The position numbers and the translations under genes are program-made. Under the pieces are notes generated by a model. The model worked only from the letters and a program-made list of their open reading frames with translations. It was not told the origin of the DNA and did no database searches. 39,139 nt of DNA from Bacteroidota bacterium (GTDB taxonomy: Bacteria > Bacteroidota > Ignavibacteria > Kryptoniales > JAKASW01), in NCBI GenBank assembly GCA_021789975.1, contig JAJYIT010000039.1, positions 1 through 39,139 on the forward strand, in the 5' to 3' direction. Of this stretch, positions 9,533 to 17,979 are shown in pieces (positions within the stretch are counted from its first letter, which is position 1; every line of letters begins with the position of its first letter).

Positions 9533-9675
9533 TTACGTCCACGCAACGATTTCACTTCACCCCGAATATGGTGAGACACACCCGGAGCAGCCCTTCCACG
9601 AATGACCGTGCGCTCCGCGATCACCTTCGAGAATTGTGGGGAGACAAATCGGAAGGTTGCGACGCAGCGCCTCAT
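9529..9675 (-). CDS. Small basic ORF (48 aa) coupled to wzx and wzy
   Basis: This ORF fills the gap between wzx and wzy. Its ATG (9675) overlaps the wzx stop as ATGA, and its TGA overlaps the wzy ATG as ATGA. The peptide starts MRRCVATFRFVSPQFSKVIA and ends VKSLRGRK. It is strongly basic (about a quarter Arg/Lys, two His) with no membrane segment. I recognise no family. It may be a real coupled small protein, a translational bridge that carries ribosomes into wzy (which otherwise lacks an obvious ribosome binding site), or chance. The double ATGA junction is the main evidence. Confidence 0.45.
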   Translation of the reverse strand: MRRCVATFRFVSPQFSKVIAERTVIRGRAAPGVSHHIRGEVKSLRGRK

Positions 9676-11033
9676 GCGGCCCATATGCCACGTGCCCCGC
9701 CAGTCATGATCACCTTGTATTGATAGTACGCAAGCCAGAGTGCTATCACCTGTGTCGCCAGCGTAGCGGCAATCACTCCTGCTACCCCGAGGCTTGTAAA
9801 TTTCGCCAGCACAATTGACAAAGGAATATTCGCGACAGCGGCGCCTAGGGCTACGTACAATTGAAGCTTAATGAAGCCAGTGCCATTTATGAAGTTCGTG
9901 AATATCGCGTTCATCGTCTGAACTGCCACAAATAAAGCCCATACCAGAGAGAGGACGAAAGGAATGCGGACCTTGTTGCCCACCCACACTCTGAATGCGT
10001 CCGTCGAGAACAACAACATTATGACCAACAAGGCTGCAGCCCAGTACCACAATCGCACCAACTTTCTCATTCCCCTCTTTATCCAGGCAAAATCTCTCTT
10101 CACGAAGGCCTCGGTTATAGCTGACCAAAAGGGTGTTACCACAACTACAAACCCCATAAGGACCATTCCGAAATATCTGTTTGCAATCTGGTAAGGGGTG
10201 ACTTCCTTTGGAGAAAAGATCTGGGCTATAATGACATTATCCGTCGAGTAAAGAACGACTCCGCAAATCTGGAGGAGAAAGAATTTGCCGCCCAACCCAA
10301 GAATGTCCTTTAGGTATGCTCTCCTGAACCACCCAAGACTGGGTCGATAATTCTTGAGCCGGTAGGAAAAAGCCAAGAGACTCCCGAGGAAAATCACGAA
10401 TACCGGTGCCACACTGTAGGAGATCCCGAGGTAAAGCAAGGAGTTGGAGGTCGTTTTGACCAGAACAAAAACCAGGAGCAAATTCAACAGCTGGCCAATA
10501 GTACCCATCAGATCGTTTAGAGCTGGTTCTTGAATAGCGTAGAAGATGCTGTTCAACAGCTGCAGCACTAGCCTCAGGAAGAAGAACCCAAAGACGTACA
10601 ATGCAAGCAATCTAAGGTCACCGTTGGCCACGGCAGTCGCGTTCAGTATGGAAGACCAGTTGAGAAAACAATTGATCCCAACGAACATCAGGAATCCAGC
10701 TGCGGACACCAACAATACGGAGAAGTAAGCAGTTGATATGTACGCCCGCGCCACCTGCTCATCGCCTTTCGCCAAAGCTTCAGCCAGCCTATTACGTAAG
10801 CCATTCCCCAGCCCGACATCAAAAAGCCGGAACCATCCGACTATGGAACTAAGGGTTAGCCAGATTCCATATCCCGTCGCATCTAGGTAGTTCAGAGTGA
10901 GCGGTACTAGTAGCAGTCCGGCAACGATCTGCGTGGATCGTAAGACAAACGAAAGCGCAACGTTTCTCTTTATCCTTGCTGTTCTAGGACTGCCAGAAGT
11001 GAAATTACTTGCGAACTTAACGGTAGACTCCAC
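9672..11033 (-). CDS. wzx: Wzx-like polysaccharide flippase (MOP superfamily)
   Basis: 453 residues with about 12-14 hydrophobic helices along the whole length. The N-terminal region RNVALSFVLRSTQIVAGLLL, then LDATGYGIWLTLSSIVGWFR and LFDVGLGNGLRNRLAEALAK, is typical of Wzx/RfbX polysaccharide transporters (GYGIW, DxGLGNGLRN). It should flip undecaprenyl-linked repeat units across the inner membrane. It pairs with the downstream Wzy, so the locus is of Wzx/Wzy type, not ABC-transporter type. The stop overlaps the next ATG (ATGA). Confidence 0.9.
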   Translation of the reverse strand: MESTVKFASNFTSGSPRTARIKRNVALSFVLRSTQIVAGLLLVPLTLNYLDATGYGIWLTLSSIVGWFRLFDVGLGNGLRNRLAEALAKGDEQVARAYISTAYFSVLLVSAAGFLMFVGINCFLNWSSILNATAVANGDLRLLALYVFGFFFLRLVLQLLNSIFYAIQEPALNDLMGTIGQLLNLLLVFVLVKTTSNSLLYLGISYSVAPVFVIFLGSLLAFSYRLKNYRPSLGWFRRAYLKDILGLGGKFFLLQICGVVLYSTDNVIIAQIFSPKEVTPYQIANRYFGMVLMGFVVVVTPFWSAITEAFVKRDFAWIKRGMRKLVRLWYWAAALLVIMLLFSTDAFRVWVGNKVRIPFVLSLVWALFVAVQTMNAIFTNFINGTGFIKLQLYVALGAAVANIPLSIVLAKFTSLGVAGVIAATLATQVIALWLAYYQYKVIMTGGARGIWAA

Positions 11034-11117
11034 TTAAGAGCTCTGATTCTTTTCTACTACTCCGTCGCATTCTCCACTATAGAAATTGCAACCAAACTCG
11101 AAGTCGTTAGATCTAAA

Positions 11118-11702
11118 TTACGTGCTAATTCTGGGAGCTTCAGACTCGGAGCTTACCATGCTTGAGTTCGAATAATACCACTCGGTTGCCCTGGCGAACC
11201 CTTCCTCAGTATTACTGCTTGGATGGTACCTCAGAATGATTTTGGCCTTGATAATGCTAGCTTGCGAGTGTGGTATATCTCCTACTCTAGGCGGCCCAAA
11301 TTCCGGCTGGACTTCTGCAATCGCGGCATCGTACTTCGCCAGATTCTCACGCAAAGCATGGAAGAGTTCTAGAAGTGTGGTATTGGCTCCGTAGGCAATG
11401 TTGAAGACCTCAGAGAAATTGTCTCCACCAGTGTCAAACCGATTGGCGCCGTTCTTCTTCTGCAGAAAATATTTATACTCCTCCAACTCGAGATTGTAGT
11501 ACTCTTTCTGGCCTTTACGGATTTGCTCCGCCGGCGTGAACAGGGCCTTCTCATTCGCTTGCACGACGTTGTCTATGTACGTGAAATCCCGGCTGTAGCT
11601 TCCGTCTCCGTTGATAACGGAGCTTTCGTGGTCGATCAGTTTCTTCACCCATAGAGGAATGACAGCCGCGTACGTGCCGTTCGGCTCTGGCCCCTTTCTC
11701 GC
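11118..11702 (-). pseudogene. C-terminal half of a second NAD-dependent sugar epimerase
   Basis: The open frame runs from 11702 (just after an in-frame TAG) to 11118. From ARKGPEPNGTYAAVIPLWVK onward it matches the product of 15023-16168 from about residue 183 to its end (GKRQDPNGVYAAVIPLWVK; INGDGS.SRDFTYI.NVVQA; GDIPHSQASI). The NAD-binding domain and the catalytic Ser-Tyr-Lys half are absent. An internal ATG at 11648 could still express 176 residues, but these cannot form an active enzyme. The sequences differ by roughly a quarter to a third, so it is a diverged paralogue and not a fresh duplicate. The sequence just upstream is from a different gene (see 11695-11730). Confidence 0.8.
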
Positions 11703-11730
11703 CTAAATAAGGTTCATTGAAAGGAATCAT
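11695..11730 (-). pseudogene. Start of a DegT/DnrJ-type aminotransferase, deletion remnant
   Basis: An ATG at 11730, preceded by GGTGAG, opens with MIPFNEPYLGEK and then runs out of frame into the epimerase fragment. MIP(V/F)NEP.LG is the usual opening of PLP-dependent sugar aminotransferases of the DegT/DnrJ/EryC1/StrS family (from memory). If correct, a deletion removed the rest of the aminotransferase and the first half of an epimerase and joined the two. Twelve codons are too few for certainty. Confidence 0.4.
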
Positions 11731-11812
11731 ATACTCACCGATCTTCTAAAGGAAATATGAAACCGAGCAACACGGATGGGAAACAAGCGGATGGCCACCT
11801 GCTTATCTGTCT

Positions 11813-12559
11813 CTATTTTACTGAAAACGTGGTCCACACAGACCTTGCTCCTTCATAGGGCCGTCCCGTACTATCTACTCCGAACCTATCGACCCGCCAT
11901 TTATAGAAATGGCCCGAGACAAGCTGCGAAATCGCAGTGCTGTCAAAGTTGAACTTAGCATAGCTTTCGGAACTTCCAAACATTTGAAATCTGGGAGTAA
12001 TCCAGACGTATTGCGAGGGGATATCCGATACATCTTTAACTCGTAGAACTATGTATCCCCCACTGATCCTGTCCACCCAATTGAAAACCAATTTCGAATC
12101 ATCCCTAGGACTATTCCCCCAAGGATAAATGTACGGTCTTTGGAGAAGTTCGTAGTCCACTGTGTCGGATCGACTGCTGTAAGTATTGTCGTGACCGTAA
12201 GCTTCAAGATAGTAGTAATATCTGATCCCTGTTGTCGCTCCCCTGTCCACAATGGATGTGTCATTCAATCCCGAGGCTGAAGCAACATCAGCCACCAATG
12301 CGAAGAGCAGGGGCATACCCTTCACATCACTCGTATCGGATCGATACACCTTGTACCCTACCGCTCCCGGGACGCTGTACCACTGCAGAAACATTCCGCC
12401 AGTAGCTGGGTCCTGTCCGATTCCGGTTTCTTCGACCGAGTCGTGTTGAGACTGTGGCACGAAATGCGGAGTACCGATCGTCGATACCTGTGGGCCCTGC
12501 TTGACGCAGCCTGCAAGGGAGAGGAGGGAAAGCAGAGCAAGAAAGAGAGTTCGGTTCAA
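11813..12559 (-). CDS. Lipoprotein with fibronectin-like domain
   Basis: Signal sequence MNRTLFLALLSLLSLAGC with an LAGC lipobox: lipidation of the Cys and export are expected. The body has one fibronectin-III-like stretch (LQWYSVPGAVGYKVYRSDTS, later RYYYYLEAYGHDNTYSSRSD) and a second beta-rich part (VFNWVDRISGGYIVLRVKDV; YKWRVDRFGVDSTGRPYEGA). Start choice is unusual: no ATG fits. TTG at 12559 gives a perfect signal peptide; TTG at 12595 would add 12 residues coded by repeat DNA. Both TTG codons lie inside TTGAAC heptad repeats and neither has a ribosome binding site. It sits between fcl and the deletion scar; a role in polysaccharide export or attachment is only a guess. Confidence 0.7.
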   Translation of the reverse strand: MNRTLFLALLSLLSLAGCVKQGPQVSTIGTPHFVPQSQHDSVEETGIGQDPATGGMFLQWYSVPGAVGYKVYRSDTSDVKGMPLLFALVADVASASGLNDTSIVDRGATTGIRYYYYLEAYGHDNTYSSRSDTVDYELLQRPYIYPWGNSPRDDSKLVFNWVDRISGGYIVLRVKDVSDIPSQYVWITPRFQMFGSSESYAKFNFDSTAISQLVSGHFYKWRVDRFGVDSTGRPYEGARSVWTTFSVK

Positions 12560-12800
12560 TGTTCGGGGTTCAGAGCCCGCGGAAAGCGAGTTCAAGGTTC
12601 TAGGTTCAGAGTTCTAAGTTCAATGTTCCAGGTCCGCAGCTGCATCGCTCGCCAACCTTGAACTCCGAACTGCCCTTAACTTTGAACATCGTTTCGGAAG
12701 AGGTTCCAGGTTCTGAGTTCCAAGTTCTGCGCCGGCTTGTCCGCCATCATTTAGGCGGAAGGCGCATCAGCCTTTGACTGAGATGTTCGAGGTTCCGGGG
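12549..12800. repeat. Heptanucleotide GTTCNNN array with GC-rich module
   Basis: From 12590 seven consecutive 7-mers follow each other: GTTCAAG, GTTCTAG, GTTCAGA, GTTCTAA, GTTCAAT, GTTCCAG, GTCCGCA. Further units lie at 12554-12574. From 12654 the same repeat occurs inverted (AACCTTGAACTCCGAACTG), so forward and inverted parts could pair into a long hairpin. Direct units resume at about 12706 and lead into GTTCTGCGCCGGCTTGTCCGCC, written here as two parts: GTTCTGCGCC and GGCTTGTCCGCC. The array covers the 5' end of the lipoprotein gene and nearly the whole gap to fcl. Confidence 0.85.
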
Positions 12801-12877
12801 TTATGAGCATGGGGCAATGCCGGAAGACCGAGGCAGGGAGCAAAAGTCATTTGCCGGTCAGCAAAAGTTTGGTATTA

Positions 12878-13789
12878 TTATAAATGAATTACCTCGCGTA
12901 TTCCGTCCCTAAGAGAGATGCTCGCTTTCCAACCTAACTTGTTGATCATCGAGACATCGAGAAGTTTCCTCGGAGTACCGTCAGGTTTAGCCGTATCAAA
13001 TATGATCTCGCCTTTAAAGTCCACAGTTTTAGCGATCATTTCAGCGAGTTCCTTGATGGTGACATCCTTGCCAGTTCCGACGTTAAGAATCTCGTTACCA
13101 TTGTAATTCTCCATGAGAAACAGACACGCATCCGCCATATCGTCAACATGCAAAAACTCTCGCCTTGGATTTCCGGTCCCCCACACGGTGACTGAAGGCG
13201 GGGCGGATCGCTTTGCTTCCACGAACTTCCGCACCAACGCAGCAAGAACATGAGAGTTCTCAAGATCGAAGTTGTCATTCGGTCCGTATAGGTTGGCAGG
13301 CATGACGGAGATGAAATTTGTACCGTACTGCTTGTTGTATGCCTGACACATCTTAATCCCTGCGATCTTCGCGACGGCATACGGCTCGTTCGTCGGCTCG
13401 AGTTTTCCGTCGAGCAGATATTCCTCTTTCATCGGCTGCGGTGCGAATTTCGGATAAATGCACGAGCTGCCGAGGACACAGAGTTTCTTTACTCCGGACA
13501 AATATGAGTTGTGAATGATGTTGTTTTGGATCTGAAGGTTGATATATATGAATTCTGCCGGGTATGTGTTGTTGGCATGTATTCCGCCGACCTTCGCCGC
13601 CGCCAGGAAAACATACTCAGGTTTTTCTTGCTCAAAGAACTCTTTGACGGCTGCCTGATCTACTAGGTCCAATTCCGCGTGCCTACGGACAACTATGTTT
13701 TTGAAACCCTTTTTCTCCAGTGCACGGACTAATGCGGACCCGACAAGCCCGAGGTGGCCGGCAATATATATCTTTGAATTCTTATCCAA
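12878..13789 (-). CDS. fcl: GDP-L-fucose synthase
   Basis: 303 residues, usual family length. It converts GDP-4-keto-6-deoxy-mannose to GDP-L-fucose (3,5-epimerase and 4-reductase, NADPH). Visible: Rossmann motif GHLGLVG (11-17), [14 protein letters not shown] (107-120) with the catalytic Ser and Cys, YAVAK (137-141) with Tyr and Lys, [13 protein letters not shown] and [19 protein letters not shown]. It overlaps gmd by 8 bases, the standard gmd-fcl pairing, so the polysaccharide very probably contains L-fucose. Confidence 0.97.
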   Translation of the reverse strand: MDKNSKIYIAGHLGLVGSALVRALEKKGFKNIVVRRHAELDLVDQAAVKEFFEQEKPEYVFLAAAKVGGIHANNTYPAEFIYINLQIQNNIIHNSYLSGVKKLCVLGSSCIYPKFAPQPMKEEYLLDGKLEPTNEPYAVAKIAGIKMCQAYNKQYGTNFISVMPANLYGPNDNFDLENSHVLAALVRKFVEAKRSAPPSVTVWGTGNPRREFLHVDDMADACLFLMENYNGNEILNVGTGKDVTIKELAEMIAKTVDFKGEIIFDTAKPDGTPRKLLDVSMINKLGWKASISLRDGIREVIHL

Positions 13790-14945
13790 CTGTCTCCCTT
13801 AGCTTCTCATGAAACGAGAATTCGTGATGCGTCCAGTCGAAGCCCTTCGCCTCTACCGCCCTGATGCCTTCTCTCGGCGGTTCCAACCCTACGGCTAACA
13901 TATCGTAATCTACCATTATTTTCAGGAGATCGTCAAAGTTCACGCGCGTTGACCACCGCAGCGCATCCTTTGCTTTACGCGTGTCCGCCTGGAGGAACTC
14001 GACCTCCGTCGGCCTGAAATATCTCGGATCAATCTCTATCAGCACCTCGCCGCTCGAGATTTCACCGTACCACCGCTCGCCGACTTTTTCCGCCACACCT
14101 TTCTCGTGAATTCCCTCGCCTACCCATTTAAGCTCTACGTCGACATACGCGAAGGCTCTTTCGATGAGATCCCTGACTGTATGACTTTCTCCTGTACCGA
14201 CGACGAAATCTGCCGGAGCCTGCTGCTGCAAAATCAGCCACATCATCTCTACATATTCCGGCGCAAATCCCCAGTCGCGCTTCGCGTTCAGGTATCCCAT
14301 GTACAGTTTCTTCTGCCTCCCCGCAAGTATGTTCGCAACAGCGCGTGTCACCTTCCTGCTTACAAAGTTCTCGCCTCTACGCGGGCTTTCATGGTTGAAC
14401 AGGATACCGTTGCAAGCGAACATGTTGTAGGCGTTTCTGTAATCCACCACCATCCAATACGAGTAGAGTTTGGCAATCGCGTAGGGGCTTTGCGGCTGAA
14501 ACAGGGTCTTCTCACTTTGAGGAGGAGGCGCCGAGCCGAATAGCTCCGACGACGACGCCTGATAGAATTTAGTCGTCACACCACTGCGGCGGATTGCTTC
14601 CAGAAGTCTCGTCGTTCCAAGCCCGGTAACGTTCCCCGTAAACTCAGGCATATCGAACGACACGCGAACATGGCTCTGAGCCCCAAGATGGTACACTTCG
14701 TCCGGCCGGACATTGTAAACAATCTCAGTTATCAGGCCAGGGTCTGTCAGGTCTCCATAGTGCAGGAAGAGTCTGTTGTCAGTCTCATGTGGATCTACGT
14801 ATATGTGGTCGATCCTGTGGGTGTTGAACGTGCTTGCCCGCCGGATTATTCCGTGAACTTCATACCCCTTGTTAAGAAGAAGCTCGGCAAGGTATGAGCC
14901 GTCCTGGCCAGTGATGCCGGTTATTAGAACTTTCTTCATGTCCAA
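13782..14945 (-). CDS. gmd: GDP-mannose 4,6-dehydratase
   Basis: 387 residues. It makes GDP-4-keto-6-deoxy-D-mannose from GDP-mannose. Motifs: [15 protein letters not shown] (10-24) for NADP binding, [15 protein letters not shown] (84-98), [10 protein letters not shown] (128-137), [12 protein letters not shown] (153-164; Tyr 155, Lys 159), [16 protein letters not shown] (183-198). All catalytic residues are present. Length is slightly above the classical E. coli form; the extra residues are in the C-terminal third. The product feeds the overlapping fcl. Confidence 0.97.
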   Translation of the reverse strand: MDMKKVLITGITGQDGSYLAELLLNKGYEVHGIIRRASTFNTHRIDHIYVDPHETDNRLFLHYGDLTDPGLITEIVYNVRPDEVYHLGAQSHVRVSFDMPEFTGNVTGLGTTRLLEAIRRSGVTTKFYQASSSELFGSAPPPQSEKTLFQPQSPYAIAKLYSYWMVVDYRNAYNMFACNGILFNHESPRRGENFVSRKVTRAVANILAGRQKKLYMGYLNAKRDWGFAPEYVEMMWLILQQQAPADFVVGTGESHTVRDLIERAFAYVDVELKWVGEGIHEKGVAEKVGERWYGEISSGEVLIEIDPRYFRPTEVEFLQADTRKAKDALRWSTRVNFDDLLKIMVDYDMLAVGLEPPREGIRAVEAKGFDWTHHEFSFHEKLRETVG

Positions 14946-15022
14946 TAGTTCAATCTTCTAAGTCCAGGGTTCGAAGTCCTGAGAAGAGACAAGAGGATTC
15001 TCCAGCAGAAACAACGGTTCTG

Positions 15023-16168
15023 TTATTTCAGCTGCAGATTTTTGCTCATTTCAAGCTCAGGGCTTGCCTGCGATGGTAGCTCACTCAGGCTTTGGTGATA
15101 CCATTTCGCTGCCCGCGTGAGGCCCTCTTTCGCATCATACCCCGGTCGATAACCTAATATGGTCTCAGCCTTCAAGATGCTTGCCTGGGAATGGGGGATA
15201 TCACCGACTCTGAGAGGCCCGAACCGGGGTTGAATAACTGCAATTGCGGGATCAAACTGCGCGAGACTATCCCGCAAAGTGTCAAAGAGCTGGAGGAGTG
15301 TCGTATTTCCGCCAAGTGCTATGTTGAAGATTTCTGAGATGATTTCGTCTCCAGCTTTGTCCCCATCTGAGCCGTGTTCGCTCTGCATCAAATACTTGTG
15401 CTTATCGAGCCCGGTATTGTAGTACTCTTTTCTCCGTTCGGAAATTTCTTTTGATGGGGTAAACAGAGCCTTCTCATTCGCCTGCACCACGTTCTCAATG
15501 TAGGTAAAATCTCTACTGTGGCTGCCATCACCGTTGATCACCGGACTCGCATGGTTGATCAGTTTCTTCACCCAGAGTGGAATTACTGCGGCATACACGC
15601 CGTTTGGGTCCTGCCTTTTCCCGAACACGTTGAAGTAACGCAAACCAACGCACTGCATCCCATACGATTTAGCGAACACATCCGCGTATAGCTCGTTGAC
15701 GTATTTGGTGACTGCGTACGGAGAGAGGGGCCTGCCGATTTCTTCCTCCACCTTCGGTAGTTTCTTTGAATCCCCGTACGTGCTGGAGCTGCACGCATAG
15801 ACGAACCTCTTGATTTTCCTATCTCTTGCAGCGATGAGCACATTGAGGAAACCATCGATGTTCACTGAGTTTGTATTGGCCGGATCGGCAATCGATCGTG
15901 GCACAGAGCCGAGCGCTGCCTGATGGCAAACGTAGTCGCAATCTTCAATGGCTCTCTTGCACGTCTCCAGGTCCCTTATGTCTCCTTTGATGAACTCGAA
16001 TTTCGGGTCCTCGTAGTGGTGACTGATATTGTGTTCGTATCCTGTGCTAAGGTCGTCAAGACACACCACCTCATGACCGAGTTCGAGAAACCTGTCGATA
16101 AGGTTGCTGCCGATGAAACCGGCGCCGCCGGTGATCAGGATACGGGCGGGAGGAATCGTTTGGCTCAT
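15023..16168 (-). CDS. UDP-sugar 4-epimerase-like SDR (WbpP/TviC-type)
   Basis: 381 residues. NAD-binding GGAGFIG (14-20), CLDDLSTGYEHNI (36-48), YACSSSTYGDS (124-134) and the catalytic pair YAVTK (151-155) are all present, then RYFNVFGKRQDPNGVYAAVI (177-196). This pattern matches the WbpP/TviC group that interconverts UDP-GlcNAc(A) and UDP-GalNAc(A). There is an insertion at about 235-270 (KEISERRKEYYNTGLDKHKY region) that ordinary family members lack; the pseudogene at 11118 has it too. It is the first gene of the minus-strand polysaccharide locus; upstream lies only repeat DNA. Confidence 0.85.
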   Translation of the reverse strand: MSQTIPPARILITGGAGFIGSNLIDRFLELGHEVVCLDDLSTGYEHNISHHYEDPKFEFIKGDIRDLETCKRAIEDCDYVCHQAALGSVPRSIADPANTNSVNIDGFLNVLIAARDRKIKRFVYACSSSTYGDSKKLPKVEEEIGRPLSPYAVTKYVNELYADVFAKSYGMQCVGLRYFNVFGKRQDPNGVYAAVIPLWVKKLINHASPVINGDGSHSRDFTYIENVVQANEKALFTPSKEISERRKEYYNTGLDKHKYLMQSEHGSDGDKAGDEIISEIFNIALGGNTTLLQLFDTLRDSLAQFDPAIAVIQPRFGPLRVGDIPHSQASILKAETILGYRPGYDAKEGLTRAAKWYHQSLSELPSQASPELEMSKNLQLK

Positions 16169-16228
16169 GATGAAGCTTATAGAGACTTAGGTTTGAAAAG
16201 GTTGGAGCTTTTATTCACGGATACGCTT

Positions 16229-16350
16229 GTTCAAAGTTCTATGCTCTGAGTTCTGGGTTCGGGGATAGGAAGTTCTAGGTTCTGCGCCGGGCCTGTCCGC
16301 CACTCTTTATGCAGTATAGCCTTTGGCGCAAGAGGTCAGAAGTCAGAAAC
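16229..16350. repeat. Heptad array plus GC-rich module, second locus
   Basis: Units GTTCAAA, GTTCTAT, GCTCTGA, GTTCTGG, GTTCGGG follow without gaps from 16229, then AGTTCTAGGTTCTGCGCC and GGGCCTGTCCGCC. After the GC-rich part comes TTTGGCGCAAGAGGTCAGAA, leading into AGTCAGAAAC-type units. This is the same order as at 12.7, 18.1 and 19.2 kb: GTTC heptads, TGCGCC..TGTCCGCC block, AGTCAGA heptads. Confidence 0.8.
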
Positions 16351-16536
16351 AAGAAATGAGGAGTAAGCGCAAAGCTTTCAGCGATCACCAGTCAGCAGAT
16401 TTCGGATTGCGTGCCATGGTACGTTTTTAACCTTTCACCTTTCACTCTTCACTTCTTACCCGCTCGCATTCTACTCCCAGTGGCCCTTTGCTTTAACACA
16501 CATGTCTCCACGGAAGCCGCGGACCTACACTGACTC

Positions 16537-16555
16537 CCGGTTATTCTCTAACCGG
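16537..16555. other. Perfect 7-bp stem-loop downstream of the TGA-split gene
   Basis: CCGGTTA, loop TTCTC, TAACCGG. It lies about 55 bases beyond the 3' end of the minus-strand gene 16611-17315. There is no U-run on either side, so a factor-independent terminator is not supported; it could be an RNA-stabilising hairpin or a small repeat. Confidence 0.4.
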
Positions 16556-16610
16556 ATAGCCCGTGAAAATCCGCAGCTTCCGTTTCAACCGGCGTTCAAT
16601 TCTTTCGGTC

Positions 16611-17315
16611 TTAGCTCGCGGGTGGTGTTGGTGGAGGGTTCTCGTCCGGTGGGTTGTGCCGCGTACCAAGGTCCTTGATTTGCCTTGCCGCCTCGTACTG
16701 CACACAGAAGTCCGGATAATCTTCGCGCAGGTTCTCTACCAGCCCGTTGATCTCTTCATGGATCAATTCATCGGCTTCCTTGAGGAGGTCGTTAACGCTT
16801 TTCGTCGCGCTCACCTGCTTCGCAAGCCCCGTGCCCTGCATGCCGACCGACTTGTCGAAGTTGTCGATGCTTGTCCTCAGAGATGCCAGCCGGGCGGCAT
16901 CGACGCCGCGCGGCAGTAGGTCCGCTGCGTTCGCCGTGCCGAGTGCATAAATCATCTCTGCCTTGATCGAGAGCTCCTGTGCCCTCATCCTTCCAAGCCT
17001 GCTTCTTCACAGCGATGCCTGCTCTTTCAGTGCAGTGTCTCTGTTCGTCTGTGCCAGGCTCCTGAGTCCGCCGCCGACTTTCATCACGTCGTCTATCAGG
17101 GTCGTCTCAGCCTGAACCTTCCCTTCGGTTGTTCCTGATGTGGCCGCGTCCTTCTCGCTTGCCTTCACGCCGATCTCGGTATTCACGGCCCCGAGCAGGT
17201 CGGTTACCTCCACCAGCCTCGGCACCTTAGTGAAGAGAGATTTGTTGCTCTTGAGCAAATTGGATACCAGTTTGTCTCTAGAGTACCTGTTGTCTTGAGC
17301 TTTGTTTAGTTGCAT
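16611..17315 (-). pseudogene. Uncharacterised helical protein gene split by in-frame TGA
   Basis: ATG at 17315 has a good ribosome binding site (AGGAGGGCCCAA). The first 102 residues (MQLNKAQDNRYSRDKLVSNL ... DDVMKVGGGLRSLAQTNRDT) end at TGA 17007-17009. The same frame then continues without another stop: RSRLGRMRAQELSIKAEMIY ... YEAARQIKDLGTRHNPPDEN to 16611. Together this makes about 234 residues. I recognise the pattern of a Bacteroidota hypothetical protein family with LLDD..KV.G.L, RMRD.EL and a tail like ARKIVDLGTRH, in which the two parts are one chain (from memory). So one base change probably created the stop. Function unknown; mostly helical, no signal peptide. Confidence 0.65.
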
Positions 17316-17722
17316 TTGGGCCCTCCTGATTTACGAGTCTTACGATCCGGTCCGCGCGAAAACGCGGTTGCCGTGTGATTTATCGCCATGTCCTTCCGCG
17401 CCTCCAGCGGGAAGTTGCCACCGCCTTGCCTGAGTGGTGCTGACTCCGACACGCTTCATCACTTACGGACACCTCTAAGAACTAATTTGTTTCACCGCGC
17501 AGACGCAAACTTGCCTGCCGGTAGGCAGGCCTGCCTGCCATAGGCAGGGACGCCAGGGGGATATTTGAGATTTGCGCCTTCGCGACTTTGCAGTGTTCTT
17601 TCGCCGACAGGTTTTTAGACCATGGATCCTCTTTGACCACCTCTGCACGATCTTCACGTGCCACTGTGTTACGAAATATGACAATGTACCACGCTTGTTT
17701 TAATTGCAGGAGATCTATCCCG
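17316..17722. other. Gap with REP-like palindromes, no supported gene
   Basis: Apart from the hairpins at 17512-17548 I see nothing recognisable. An open frame on the minus strand enters here from the minisatellite but its downstream part is coded by palindromic repeat DNA and is not credible protein. Confidence 0.4.
17512..17548. repeat. REP-like GC palindromes
   Basis: GCCTGCC-GGTA-GGCAGGC (17513-17530) is a perfect hairpin and is followed by CCTGCC-ATA-GGCAGG. Two adjacent small hairpins of related sequence are typical of dispersed palindromic elements. No gene function. Confidence 0.75.
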
Positions 17723-17947
17723 CTCTGTAAAAGTTTCACAAGGCTCTGCTGCACTTTTACGAAGCCTTGTAACAAATTCACGGAGCTCTGTAGCCATTTC
17801 ATACGGGTCTGCAAGACTTTCATTATGCTCTGTAAGGGTTTCACGGGCTTTGCAACTTTTTCACAGATCTCTGCAAGAGTTTCACGAGTCTCTGCGCGAC
17901 TTTCACGGCGCATTGCAGGGGTTTCACGGGGCTATGTAAAAGCTAAG
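17723..17947. repeat. 21-bp minisatellite, about 11 units
   Basis: Units are close to CTCTGYAARRGTTTCAC plus four variable bases. Starts: 17723, 17744, 17765, 17786, 17807, 17828, 17848, 17869, 17890, 17911, 17932. All are 21 bp except the unit at 17828, which is 20 bp. Because 21 is a multiple of 3, the minus strand encodes a 7-residue repeat V-K-x-L-Q-S/x-x (for example FVKVQQSLVKLLQSGIDLLQ), which looks like a coiled-coil heptad. The 20-bp unit shifts the frame, so no single frame covers the array, and no start codon with a ribosome binding site is in the right frame. I take it as a decayed coding repeat. Confidence 0.85.
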
Positions 17948-17979
17948 TCTTGGGGTGCGTAAGAAGATCTATGCAATGA

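Larger units (their letters stand above)
16169..16610. other. Gap upstream of the polysaccharide locus, no gene
   Basis: Should contain the promoter of the polysaccharide locus, but I see no convincing promoter, and no JUMPstart-like motif. It is largely filled by repeat DNA (16229-16350) and a small perfect stem-loop (16537-16555). CTTTCACCTTTCACTCTTCAC-like pyrimidine-rich repeats occur near 16430-16455. Confidence 0.5.

Noticed and set aside
17482-17913. Minus-strand frame of 143 codons covering the minisatellite
   Set aside because: It changes from heptad to non-heptad protein at the 20-bp unit, has no ribosome binding site, and its tail is coded by palindromic repeat DNA.
17588-17962. 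Plus-strand frame with a C-K-x-F-T-x-L heptad
   Set aside because: A by-product of the 21-bp period; the coded sequence is Cys-rich and unlike known proteins, and the minus strand gives the more regular V-K-x-L-Q repeat.
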